A stretch of DNA of 64,000 bases from Tubulanus polymorphus (Eukaryota; Nemertea; Palaeonemertea; Tubulaniformes; Tubulanidae): positions 27,794,650 through 27,858,649 of the forward strand of contig NC_134026.1 of assembly GCF_964204645.1 (NCBI RefSeq). Direction: 5' to 3'. How positions within the stretch are numbered: position 1 is the first letter of the stretch; the number at the start of each line of letters is the position of its first letter. A program made the translations under genes and the position numbers. Positions 53,501 through 64,000 of this stretch are shown here, piece by piece. The notes under the pieces are model-generated. The model worked only from the letters and a program-made list of their open reading frames with translations. It did not search any database and was not told the origin of the DNA.

Positions 53501-56500
53501 ATCTGTCTTTGACGTGATTAAACCATGATGAAATTTCAGAAGGGCAGATTTCTTCCACACACAAATTCTAACTTAAAAATAATTTCAAGCATAGCATGAT
53601 TTACATGGGAAGAAAGGCTTCTTAATAAACCAGTAAAGTTGCTAAATACGCTCACAATTAAGATCATAAATATTTATACGTGACTAATGAGAAGATCGAG
53701 TTAGTCAGAATATTTTTTCAAGAAGTTTAATTTGTTTTCAGGTTTTACAAACTCTCTTATAAATAGCTACAGCGCCATTTATTTATCCCCAAAATAACAA
53801 CGTAATTGAATTATCACTAACATGCATCCATTTGCCAGTTTGCCAATGTAAATTTACGCACAGTGGCTGTTCACACACTATCGAGACAGTCAGACTTGTG
53901 TGTGAACTTGTTTGTTTGAAAAACTAATAAGATTTTGACACAAAATTGAAGATGGTTTTTGACGAGCTCTTACCTGACTTCAAACTGCATCAGGATAATG
54001 TTAGGCAGTTGAAAAAAGGAAGTTTAAGAGTGTACTCAGTTATAAATGGAAACACACATTCGGGTTTAAAATTCGTTTTCTCAGAATCAGTAATATATTA
54101 ATAATACGCACACAACACATATATTTTTTTAATCATCATCACCGCAGACATTCCGGGGCCGCACAATGAAAATCATATAGTTCATATACATATATAATGA
54201 GAGTTCATATCAATAACCGCATGTGTTTTTAAGACGGACATTTCGCTGACTACAGATTCAGCATTCATAATATGATGACACATGACATTTAGTTCTATTT
54301 TATTTCTAAACTACGACTGAAAAAGTTACGTTTTCTTATTAATTTCATTATGGTTATGTAAACAGCCACGGGAATCTTGGATATCAGAGATCTTAATATC
54401 TGAAATAAATAGTCATTTGCCTCAGCAAGCAGCTCAAAAAGACAAGCTCATTGAATATACCTGGTCAGCTACCTTCAGAAAAGGTATTGAAATTCACCTT
54501 TTTAATAAATAGAATTACTATATTTATTTGATAGGATAACTATTGGTGTAGTTGTATTTTTTATCAAATTTCAGCTTCAAGGGTTTGAATGTTTCTACAT
54601 CGATTGTAAATGAATGAAATGAGGAATAAGAAAAAGTTATTCAATATATATATATATATACAATACTTTAAATCAGTCTGTCATGATCCCAACCTGAGAG
54701 GCAGAAAATAGGAAAAGAATATTGAACACTTAAAATACATAATTTCAACTTTCATTCATTGCCTAAGGGTATAAATGAATATGAACATAAAAGGTAACCA
54801 AAATTGAAATGAAACATCAGCAGAAAGAAGGTATAGAGCAAGAAAAAACAAATGACACAATGATGATTTTGATGATTGAATGGTTTTTTCATAGTCATTA
54901 TTTGCCAGCGTAAATTGCAACATCCTTCATAAGACGAATGTTAAAGGTTATAACACTAAAATGCTTTCAAACACTAGATATGTTTCATGTTGGTTTTTAA
55001 GTGAGCCATGAACGCACGAATGATCATCCATGCCATTCTTTGGCATGACTGTAATGTGATGAAATGTTCGTCGGAATGATAATTTAAACTGGCAAACGAG
55101 ACTGAACACAGTGAGGCTAGGAAAAACAATAGTGTGATAATGATTATAATAACCGTACAACAATAAACCCTGCTTAATCATGCAACTAGTCCAGTTTCTA
55201 ATCACCACTGCCATGAATGAAAAAAATTAGCCAGCATGTACTCGAGATTGTTCGAGAAATCAAATGAAAATACCAGTTTTACCTTTCTAAAATAGCTGCT
55301 TTTCAGGAGAGAAAAATATTTCGATGAAAATGTTAAAAACCATTAGGCGTTTTTCTATTAGGCTATTGCGTTATAACAGAGATTGCGCCAAAGTATCAAA
55401 CATTTCGTTATTTGGATCAAAAAGAAATAAAAGACAATAATTATGCTGCCCGTGAGCATATGAAAAATGTTTTAATTCGTCAAATTTCGTCGTATTCATA
55501 AAAGCGTATTTCGTACCTACATCGATTCACTGCAAGCAGTTGATATATCCTTAAGCAGAATTTCATTGTCAATTTGAAATGGTTCACTTTTTTGCTTAGA
55601 ACATTTTGTCAGCGAGCGCCTAAATATAGTTGTACGTACCAGCTATAAATTCCTGATAACCAATTACGAAAGCCAGAAGAAGGAAACAAAATTATTAAAG
55701 TGTCCGTAAATATATCATGCAGCGGGACACAAAACGTGGCCAGTTCAAAAAAATGTATTCCTTCAACAATTGAAAATAGAATGAATTGCAAACTAAAATC
55801 TCATAAGAAAAGCCTTCATGATTATTCATTCTGGTGTTTATATCGACTATCCTTCATTACATAGCGAAATGAAGCTTCTCACAACAGATTTCTGTATAAT
55901 ATGTAATAATCTGCATCTGTCACCATAAATAAGCGCATTCAACAAATAGTAATAGCATAGCGCGGGTCTGATTTTCATAACAATCTATAATTGTAATAGT
56001 TATCATCATGTCTTGCCTTCAGTCAAAAGACGATATTAATAAATGCAACCTTTTCCAGCGACAGAAAATCATAAAGTTTCAGATATAAATCACTATAAAA
56101 AGGTGATTTCGTCAATATATTCATGGGGGACCTCTCTCACCTCTCTGATAGAATTAAGGTGGCTGTTAATCAGGGTTTAGATGCTCCACCCATGTGTACA
56201 CGCGCACCTTAGGCATTTTATGGAATATTTCCCAAAGTATGCTCAGGGCCGTATTTTACAAGTGAAAGAGAAGACATAATTTCCGTTTCGTTACCGTTAT
56301 ACAAAGAAATGATAGACACATAGTTAATTGATGCATAATTCTGAGTTTTCATATAAGTGTAAAACTGAAGACAAAATGAACGCAAAAAAACAAAAAAAAA
56401 ACAACGTACAACAAAGCATTAATTTTCCCACTCACAGCAGCTACAGCATTTTGATCGTTCGTCTTACGTCATTTGGAAAAAAGGTAGGAAAACTAAAGCT

Positions 56501-58585
56501 TATTTCAATATTCTATGAAAACACAGCTTCATTCTCAGCACGTGGTAATCGATAAGCAATAGATGTTGAAATATGATACGCTGAAAAGCATTTCTTCATC
56601 TTTTCTCAGTCTTGAGTTATCAGCAAGATACAGAGTCTTCACCGGTGAGAAAGCGGAAGCTCGTTCTATAGAATTAGAGACTAACACATGCCCCAACAAA
56701 GAATACCGAAATACATCTAAAAACCGAGAGAACATTTATACCGATATAAAACCATACAAAATAATAACGCAATTCTTATTCGAAACGATACGACGGCTCT
56801 TGAAGGAAAAAGTTCGTTAAGAATTCGACAGAGAAGAAAGTGACATTAAAACGGAAAATCCCTGTCGAGAGCTGAATTATTACGTAACACTCTCCGCTGT
56901 ATTATACTTGTGACAATGAAAATTACGTGAATAACGGGTTCGATTGTTGTGAAACTCACCTGTCGTGGTGTCGCTTCTTTTTCTTCTTCTTCTCACGACG
57001 TGTCGGTGAAGGACTGGATGAGCTGTAAGAAAAAAAAAAAAATCAACCTAAATTCACAAATTATCCGCAGTTATTACTCGTGTATCGGATTCACCGCTGA
57101 TGAATCGAGCAGAATCGAGCAGAATCTAGCTGAAAAGATCATTCATAATTCACCGGTTTCGGCGTTAGTCATTTCACACGAGCGGTAATTTGCGCCGTTC
57201 GCTAAAAACAACGAGAGGCGAAGAACGACTCGATTAAAGAAGTGACAAGACTGAACGCAGGAAGGAACGAATTGATTTTCGTAAAGAGGCAGCATTCAAT
57301 AATGTACAAATATCAATGTTTTCCTCGTATGACAATCATTCGCAGTTCTATCACACTCACTAGACTGTCTGTCAATTCCATCTTCTTTCATGGGAAGTAA
57401 CAACAATAGACGCTGTTGTCAATCAGTAAGCGCCAAGTATGGTGGCACTATTACTGGATAAGCTGCAGCCTTAAGGCATGATAAGATTCCGAATTGGAGT
57501 TTTCCTAGCGGTGTTCATGTAGAAGAAATTGATTTAAAGCCAGCGTATAATTTGCCCCGCGATATATAAACATTTAGGAAAAACATGTCATCGATACGAC
57601 AAATATATCATAAATCAGATCAGGTCAAATTAAAAAATTCATTACGATTGACCTATTCGATTTAATTTCAGACCTTGGTACGAACTTTCATACAGCATCG
57701 ATTTTTTATTTCATTGATCAAATCAATTCTTTGAACGAAATGTTCTTTTTTTTTCTCACAGGGCAAGCGCAACAACCTGTTTCCCGTTACAAATGAAGAA
57801 AATAGGCAATCAAGAAAGTAACAAATTTTCCCCCCAAAAAGCAATTATCTATGCGATTCGCTTTGTAGTACATGGTGGATTTGGCTGCAAGCTCAGTCCA
57901 GATGATCGATCATCAGCAGGTACCGAGAATGTAATTATAAAAGGCTTAGCACAGGATGGAGAGGCCTAGTAATATTGTATTGTGTTATCAATAACGGCAG
58001 AACTATAACTGTTCAATTGGCCTCCCACATGCCTGATATAATGCATGCAAAATCATAACTCAAATGACCAGTGCAATGATTTATGGTGCATTAACAGTTG
58101 ATGATATGACGATGACAAGACAATCTTGATTGCCTTCGCGATCATCCGTGAAATCCATCATGATTTCTAGTTCCACAGATATTTGCGCTTTCGCTGCTAA
58201 AGTCTAACATTTCTAACCGATGCAGCACGACTCGCTAGAAAAAAATATATTGATACACGGTCAACAACTGCTATTCGAAACTGTGTGATAATGACATCGA
58301 AACAGCGCTGTACGTGTAAGAAAATTGTTAAGAGCAACGTTTCATCTACATATTAACAAGAATTGATAATCAATGCGCCGAGCGGAAGACATAGATTTGT
58401 ATTTGCATCGGTGAAAACATGATTTCGTACTTAAAACTGGCCGAATGCTGCGTCTGACGTCGATAACAATAAAAAAAACTGAGCAGGCTTACCTGCGTTT
58501 AGAATTGATTTCCGGTTCATTTTCTTTCTGATCTTGTAACCGTTGGGAAATAAAAGGTTTGCAACAATACGTCGGCGTCTGCGCA
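47539..58585 (-). CDS. Srrm2/3/4-type SR protein, 3' part with eMIC domain
   Basis: Nine exons were found by splice sites and phase: 58585-58493 (least certain), 57022-56960, 52576-52520, 51948-51862, 51274-51149, 51063-51016, 50583-50428, 50083-49952 and 47704-47539 (stop). Every internal exon begins after AG and ends in AG (phase 2-2), so each can be skipped without a frameshift. The product is Lys-rich (REKKKKKKRHH, RKHKKKKERRKHKK), then Ser-rich, then RS-rich. It ends in GSPSHLDKRRITS-ARKRPIPYYRPSPP and a Ser/Arg tail. That ending matches the eMIC (enhancer of microexons) domain of vertebrate SRRM3/4 and invertebrate Srrm234, which promotes inclusion of neural microexons. The 5' part, with the cwf21-type N-terminus, was not found and probably lies beyond the window. 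Other small exons in the long introns may have been missed. Confidence 0.78.
47910..47915 (-). other. Candidate 6-nt microexon in the Srrm234 eMIC region
   Basis: On the minus strand ATCAAG is framed by a strong acceptor (TTTTTGATTTCAG) and a perfect donor (GTAAGT). It lies in the intron between the last two eMIC exons, 205 nt upstream of the last exon. It is a multiple of three. Inclusion in the phase-2 junction would change ITSARKRP to ITRSSARKRP. No expression evidence is available. Confidence 0.5.
52577..56959 (-). other. Large Srrm234 intron
   Basis: No further convincing coding exon was seen in these 4.4 kb. A (TA)n run lies at 54644-54660. An 11-nt candidate exon at 53974-53984 is discussed among the findings. 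Confidence 0.5.
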
Positions 58586-60861
58586 CTGAAAAATATAAAA
58601 TTACACAAGGGATGATGATAAAGATTGGTATTGACAATATAACACAGTCTATATACAAGCATAGGGAAGAAATATCTGAAGTTGGTCAGGGACTCATAGG
58701 TGAAAGTTAAAATTACCATATATCACATCATAAATGCATGAAAAATTTACAAAATGCATCTTACCAGCGACGCTTTGTTAACTATTAACGGCCTTCGTTA
58801 GCTCGAAGGAAATTAATAGGGTTTTAACTATCCTGAGCCTGAGAATCAAGACTAAGCTCTTTTCTTTTGTAGTTTCCGGATTGGATCTGGGATGTGGGTA
58901 TTATCATATGTAACCTTTTTCAGGATATTCGGGAGGGATTGAAAAATGTGTAATGATGAAAATTCTCGTCCATCATTTAATAGGAATGTAGGCGTACCCA
59001 TCGGATGACACAAAGATAAAAAGCTCTTCGAATTAGTGATAACAATATGAAACTTTAAACTGAGGGAACGCTAGTCTGATTGCATCCTCGCGTATAATCT
59101 ACATTGATTGTAGATTGATAGAAGATGAATTCCCCAGACAGTGGTAATTATGACCTTATAATAAGATACTGAAATCGATTTGATTAGATATAATAGACAG
59201 CTTATGACTTAGAGGGAAGTGACTGTCATAGAGTTCACCATGCGTAATTTTGTCAATGTCAAGTTGCGTATAATATACTACATTTCTTATCATGAACTCT
59301 ACACTAAAATCACTAAACTGCAGATTCCAAATACAGAATACTCCTCTGTCTAATATAAACATATATATTTAAATATCTAGACCATTCATTCCATTTTTCC
59401 GCGCGACATAAATGATTTATTTTTGAAGCCAATATTGAAAATTGAAATAAGCCATTACTGATACTGTCAAACTGTTTATTATCCACAATAGACTCATCAC
59501 ATCAATCACATATCCATCGACAAAATACTCGTGTGCACGACACCAAAACATTTTGTGTGTTTCGCGTGCGTGTTGCAACTAATTATGTCAACGGAACTGT
59601 GTCCCTATTTGTGTTAATGTCCTTCGATAATTCTGCGTACTGTAACCATGATAAATATCTCCGAATTAGATCTTTTTCTATGGAACTGAAAATGAAGCGA
59701 TATCTATACAGCATTTTTGGAATGGTTTTTATTATTTTTCATTTCTGCCATATCCTCTAAGTTGTTTTATGTACCATCGATAATGAATATAAATGCTCTT
59801 AAGAATTATTGAAGTGACCACTAACTCGATGTTCTCCCATAGAATTAACTACCATAAGATGATTATATTGCCTGAAAAAGGCAGAAATCATCTTCCTTAC
59901 AGCTGACAGTCAGACGAGAGCTGCGTAAATCTTGCCTTTGATGAGGTGTAAATTATCACGTCTCAAAATATAAACCTCTCATTTTCTATGAAGCTCTAAG
60001 AAAAACCGGATTCAATCAGAGACTCGTTTCTTCGTGTTATTTTAGGATATTGATAATTCATATGCTGTAATAGAATTTCATATATGTAGAACTATCTAAA
60101 TTTGGTACACACAGTTCAGCAATATCTGCAGTATACATGGAGCCCAATTATAATGGATACTCACCAAAAAGAAAATATTGATAATACTTTCTTCTCAGCA
60201 AATCACAGGCTGTCATTTCAAAAGAACTACATTGGCAATTTACGACTTAAGCTGTTGGTGATGTCATTTTTAGACCTAACAGCCAAATTTAAGATGATTA
60301 TTCTTCAATCAATGTGCCAAAGTTGATAGAAGTTAGTAGAAATTGATGATATACCAAAAACCATTAACTACTAGGCCAACATAACAAAGAAAAACATCAA
60401 CTCTTTTTTAACTGTAAAGATGTAATCTGCTTATGGTATTTCTGCTGTCACAAGTGTCAACAGTGTCAGTAATGGTCTTATATGAAATGAGCAGGTTTTT
60501 ATTTGGTGGCCGGGATGAATTGCTGCCACTGAACACAGTAGGTGTTTTAGTCATATAAACCTTGGGAATTTGGATCAGTGACTTGATTAGAAAATATGAA
60601 GAAATATCAGGGACACAGGACCGGTTGGTAATTATGAGATACCAAACGAAACTGGGTTCATCTCAATATGACTGAAATTGAATTATGAAACCTCTTATTC
60701 TTTGAAAATATGATGACAGTACCATGTACAATTGATGACATGTTACATGATATGATACAACTTCAGTGGAATCAAAATTTTGTTAGAATATCTTATAAAG
60801 ACAATGCACTGGATCTGCCATCTTGGCTTACTAAAACTTCATAGATCTGCTGATTTTTTCT

Positions 60862-61050
60862 TCAGATGGGTAGAATCATATTCAGGTATTTAATGAGAGC
60901 GCCGATATCACATGCCTTCTTGATGTATTGACTTGAAAATCCATTATGATCAGTGGAACGGTTGAGAAAGCTCTTCATCTGTGCATGACAGAACTGATCA
61001 TCTGAACCAGAAACCATACGGAACTTTTCTGCCAGAAAATTGACCACCTT
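60862..61050 (-). other. Coding-like fragment, possibly a decayed transposon gene
   Basis: A minus-strand frame of about 60 codons has protein-like composition (e.g. FLAEKFRMVSGSDDQFCHAQ, FSSQYIKKACDIGALIKYL) and ends at a TGA. Downstream, at about 60600-60415, another minus-strand stretch is also open (TPTVFSGSNSSRPPNKNLLI), but stops interrupt the sequence between them. An AG acceptor-like site precedes the first fragment. The family was not recognised. Confidence 0.3.
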
Positions 61051-63205
61051 CTGTTAACCCTTCAATGCCGAGGTAATACGCATTTCATCTCAATTTTGTT
61101 AAGATTGAGCGGGTTTCAGTTTCCATCGCATGGTAACAGACTCACTTATAAACATTAATCTGACATCACCATCCATATTTCAAATATTCCCCACTTGGTA
61201 ATTGGCGCTAGTTTCGAAACAAACACCATTCAGCGTCGAAGGAGCCTGAAGTGTAATACTGAAGAGCTTGTCACTCCTAGCAGACAGGTTCTAATCGACT
61301 AATTGGTTATATTTAGAGTAACTGTATTCAATGACCAGTTGAGAAGAGATGTTCTAATGAGAGCGTGAAACCATGGACGACTGACTAATTGTTAGAACTG
61401 ATACAATGCAGACAAAATTCTATTCGAACTGGTATCGCCGTTTGCTGCGAGCTATCATTATTATTATCGGAATGCGGACATTTGGTGCGATCCCTCAGGA
61501 CCCACTGCATCCGCACTAAGATGGAGACTTGTTCCAGGGCAATGAAGAGGCAATGTTATTAGCGTGATGCGGTTTCAGGCAGTAGCGTTTCTAAGGTTTA
61601 CCATCGGATAATCCCTTGTCCTTTGAGGACACAATAACTATTATGTTATCAGTACACATAGTATACGTCCCCCGGTAAAAACATACGTCATATTCCAGCT
61701 ACGACGATATATTGAACTCCATCTAAACTAGAAAGACATGACACATGATGATAAAAAATTTATCCACCATGTACGAAATCGATCACAAAAAATAAAGCAC
61801 AAAGCTATTCAACGGAAGAATTAAGTGAACCACAGCTATGATAGCAATACTTCCATTAAGTCATCAGATATTCTTTTGTTATCCTTAGCCTGGTCTGCAA
61901 TATATGGGCTATGAATATCAAATATTTAGAAAATTAATTCATCCAAAAGATTATGACAGTTTATAATGTGATTTTTGCGCTGACTTATTCGAACCAGAGA
62001 ATATATTACTAGATTCGCACGACCAAAATTCATAGACTAGAAAAAGAAATAAATGCGCTCGATTTAAGAAAGAAAAATGATAACAAAACATGTTTTGTAT
62101 CTACTTTACTCAGTCTTTGGGGGTTAAAAGACTACAAGCAATTTATCATATTTATATCGTTTTTGTCAATGTTAATCTGCTGTTTACTTGCTTCCAGTCA
62201 ACTAAGCCAGTTTTCTGAAAGCCTATCATGCTAAGCAAGCTTCCCCGTAGCAATAATGATATACAGTTTGTAGTGAACCTTTCGTATGCGTAAGACCTTT
62301 AAATCAAACTAAGAAGCTTACATACGATGAAATAACTTTTCAGCTAAATTGAAAGCTCGCGCGGGAACACACCCCATTCTCCGAGCTGTGAGGTAACAGA
62401 ATCTTTAAAAATGCATTAACAGAAATTCCCCAGATTGATTGAATACTGAAAATAATCAGCAAAGTAATAAATTGAAGAGCCCCACTCACAGACTACTGAG
62501 TAAGAGAATTTTTTTCATAAGCAAAATGTGAATAAAATTGAAGTGACTCACGTTATGAGACTAAAACTTCATAAAAGCCGAGATATTGCTTGAATGGACT
62601 GGATTTATACTGGCTTTTTATACAAGAAACTTCATTAGTGAAGCCAAAATATAACTAATTTCATCTAATAGTGGCATAAAACAGAAATGAAATTTACAGT
62701 TCTTTATCAAACTCAGACCTAATATGACGGTTATACGTAGTCAATGACGAGTATTGAATCCTCATATAAGATGTACACACAATTCCATCTCTGTATTGTC
62801 GGTAAGAAGGGAAGATGAAACAATTCACATATATTCGATTAATTATTCATAGAATCAATTGCGACATTGTGACATAAGTTACTAACTGCGTGTTGTTCAC
62901 ATGATTCGAGTACTGCGCTGCACTGATGTACAGGTATCAGCCAAATCATCGTTTCTCCTCCTATTCATAAAAAACTGAAAAATGAATATTCGGAGAATTA
63001 CGTCATTCTTTGTTTACACGTACCTTCGAGAAAAATTCAAATCAACTTTATTCTGTTGATACAATTACGCAAGAGGTTGACTAATTGAAATGCATATATT
63101 TATTTACACAGAAAATGTGTGAACTAGTGGTAAACGTAACAGCAACGTTAGTAATTAGAAAGCAGGCATGATAGCAATGATGTCATATCGTATATGATAG
63201 ATGGA

Positions 63206-63350
63206 TACGGTGAGATACGGCGTTATACCGACCTCAGATATAACGATTTATCGGTTATTACGAACTTAAAATTCCATCCCAAATAGAACAATTCCGATGA
63301 TTTCATACTGGATATAACTAACTATCGGTTATAACGAAACCGATTTTGAA
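63206..63350. repeat. Degenerate pogo-like repeat
   Basis: It contains two related copies of a GATATAACNATNTATCGGTTATNACGAA pattern (about 63235-63265 and 63310-63340), a sequence style found inside pogo-type MITEs. Terminal inverted repeats were not resolved. Confidence 0.35.
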
Positions 63351-64000
63351 CGTACGTACGAAGATAATTCAAGAAAAACTTAAAGGTAACAAACACCCAC
63401 AACCATCCGTGGGTGTGGTAGGAAACCGATTGTGGTTTTGGCACCGAATTATAGATTAACACGCCATACTTCCATCTTCAGCTTATGGCTATTCGGTTAA
63501 TAATTCATGACCACAACGATCTAACAGGCTCCAGGGACCTGGTCTCTAGTAGCTGGCCAATCATTAATATTATTCTCAAGACAAGGCATGGTAAATGAGA
63601 CGATATACGCGAATATGTCAGGTCTTTACAATTACGACTATAATGTTGATAATGATACGTTTCTAATAGGGAGATTGAAAATTTGCCAATACGGTCGCAT
63701 ATCAGTGAAGACAAATCAATTTGTGACAATCAAAATATAACACACATATCATTAAATAACAACCTTCGGGAGAAATCCATTCGAATTTTCAGTGAAACCT
63801 TATTACTAATCATTATATATAATCAAAGGCATATGTTGTTTTACGGCTGATGTAAGTGATTCTGAATTCTATATCGTTGTACACCCTTAGTGCTTTAAAA
63901 AATCTAAATTGACGTCGTTTTTATCAGCATTGCTCAAAAGGTATCCAACGCTTCAGGCAGAGCGAAAAACTAAATAATGTGAAACCCTAGAAGAATGCAG

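Larger units (their letters stand above)
58586..64000. other. No gene recognised; probable intron or upstream region of Srrm234
   Basis: AT-rich sequence. Apart from a coding-like fragment near 60862-61050 and a pogo-like repeat near 63206-63350, nothing could be assigned. Confidence 0.45.

Noticed and set aside
55281-55284. 4-nt microexon (AAAG) between AG and GTAAAA on the minus strand
   Set aside because: Too short, not a multiple of three, and the donor is weak. Chance is the best explanation.
58764-58780. 17-nt exon candidate on the minus strand before GTAAGATG
   Set aside because: In the phase used by the other Srrm234 exons it begins with a stop codon (AGT TAA).
63393-63416. Histone-type 3' stem-loop (ACACCCAC...GTGGGTGT)
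   Set aside because: The stem and loop do not match the histone consensus and there is no histone gene nearby.

Overview
This window is nuclear DNA from an invertebrate animal. It is AT-rich. Its genes have many short introns with GT..AG borders and are closest to conserved bilaterian families. It also carries a BEL/Pao retrotransposon and several MITE-like elements, which are usual in marine invertebrates. A lophotrochozoan or another non-vertebrate bilaterian fits best, but the species cannot be fixed from the sequence. There are no prokaryotic features, and I saw no tRNA or rRNA gene.

Layout. 1-5683: a nearly complete BEL/Pao LTR retrotransposon (minus strand) with one uninterrupted Gag-Pol frame. 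5785-8338: two tandem intronless rhodopsin-class receptor genes (plus). The first is a decayed copy lacking TM6, the second is intact, and a long hairpin lies between them. 8339-10880: repeat debris, including a Penelope-like hammerhead-type motif. 10881-12605: a two-exon gene of unknown function with an RFX X-box-like site upstream. 13595-13965: a 36-bp tandem repeat and a pogo-type MITE. 14019-16221: a five-exon BTB-BACK-Kelch gene, with a 62-codon membrane microprotein ORF 44 nt upstream on the same strand. 17528-22087: DHX15/PRP43 spliceosomal helicase (14 exons, 740 aa). 23470-26175: an ecto-NTPDase (11 exons, 623 aa) with a ubiquitin-like domain fused at its cytoplasmic N-terminus. 27932-34727: glycogen debranching enzyme AGL (26 exons, 1552 aa). 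36739-40714: an 11-exon leucine-rich-repeat protein (763 aa). 41308-45306: a nuclear-looking protein with SUMO-interaction-like motifs and a coiled coil. 47539-58585: the 3' part of a Srrm2/3/4-type SR gene ending in the eMIC domain that activates neural microexons. 58586-64000: no convincing gene, probably the next intron or upstream sequence of that gene.

I rebuilt exon structures by hand, checking splice-site consensus and codon phase at each junction. All junctions of the KLHL, DHX15, ENTPD, AGL and LRR genes are phase-consistent end to end. Two RNA-processing genes (DHX15, Srrm234) and two carbohydrate/nucleotide enzymes (AGL, ENTPD) share the window, but nothing suggests a functional cluster. 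Three points stand out: the Ubl-NTPDase fusion, a 6-nt in-frame candidate microexon inside the gene whose product promotes microexon splicing, and the possibly dicistronic microprotein/KLHL pair.
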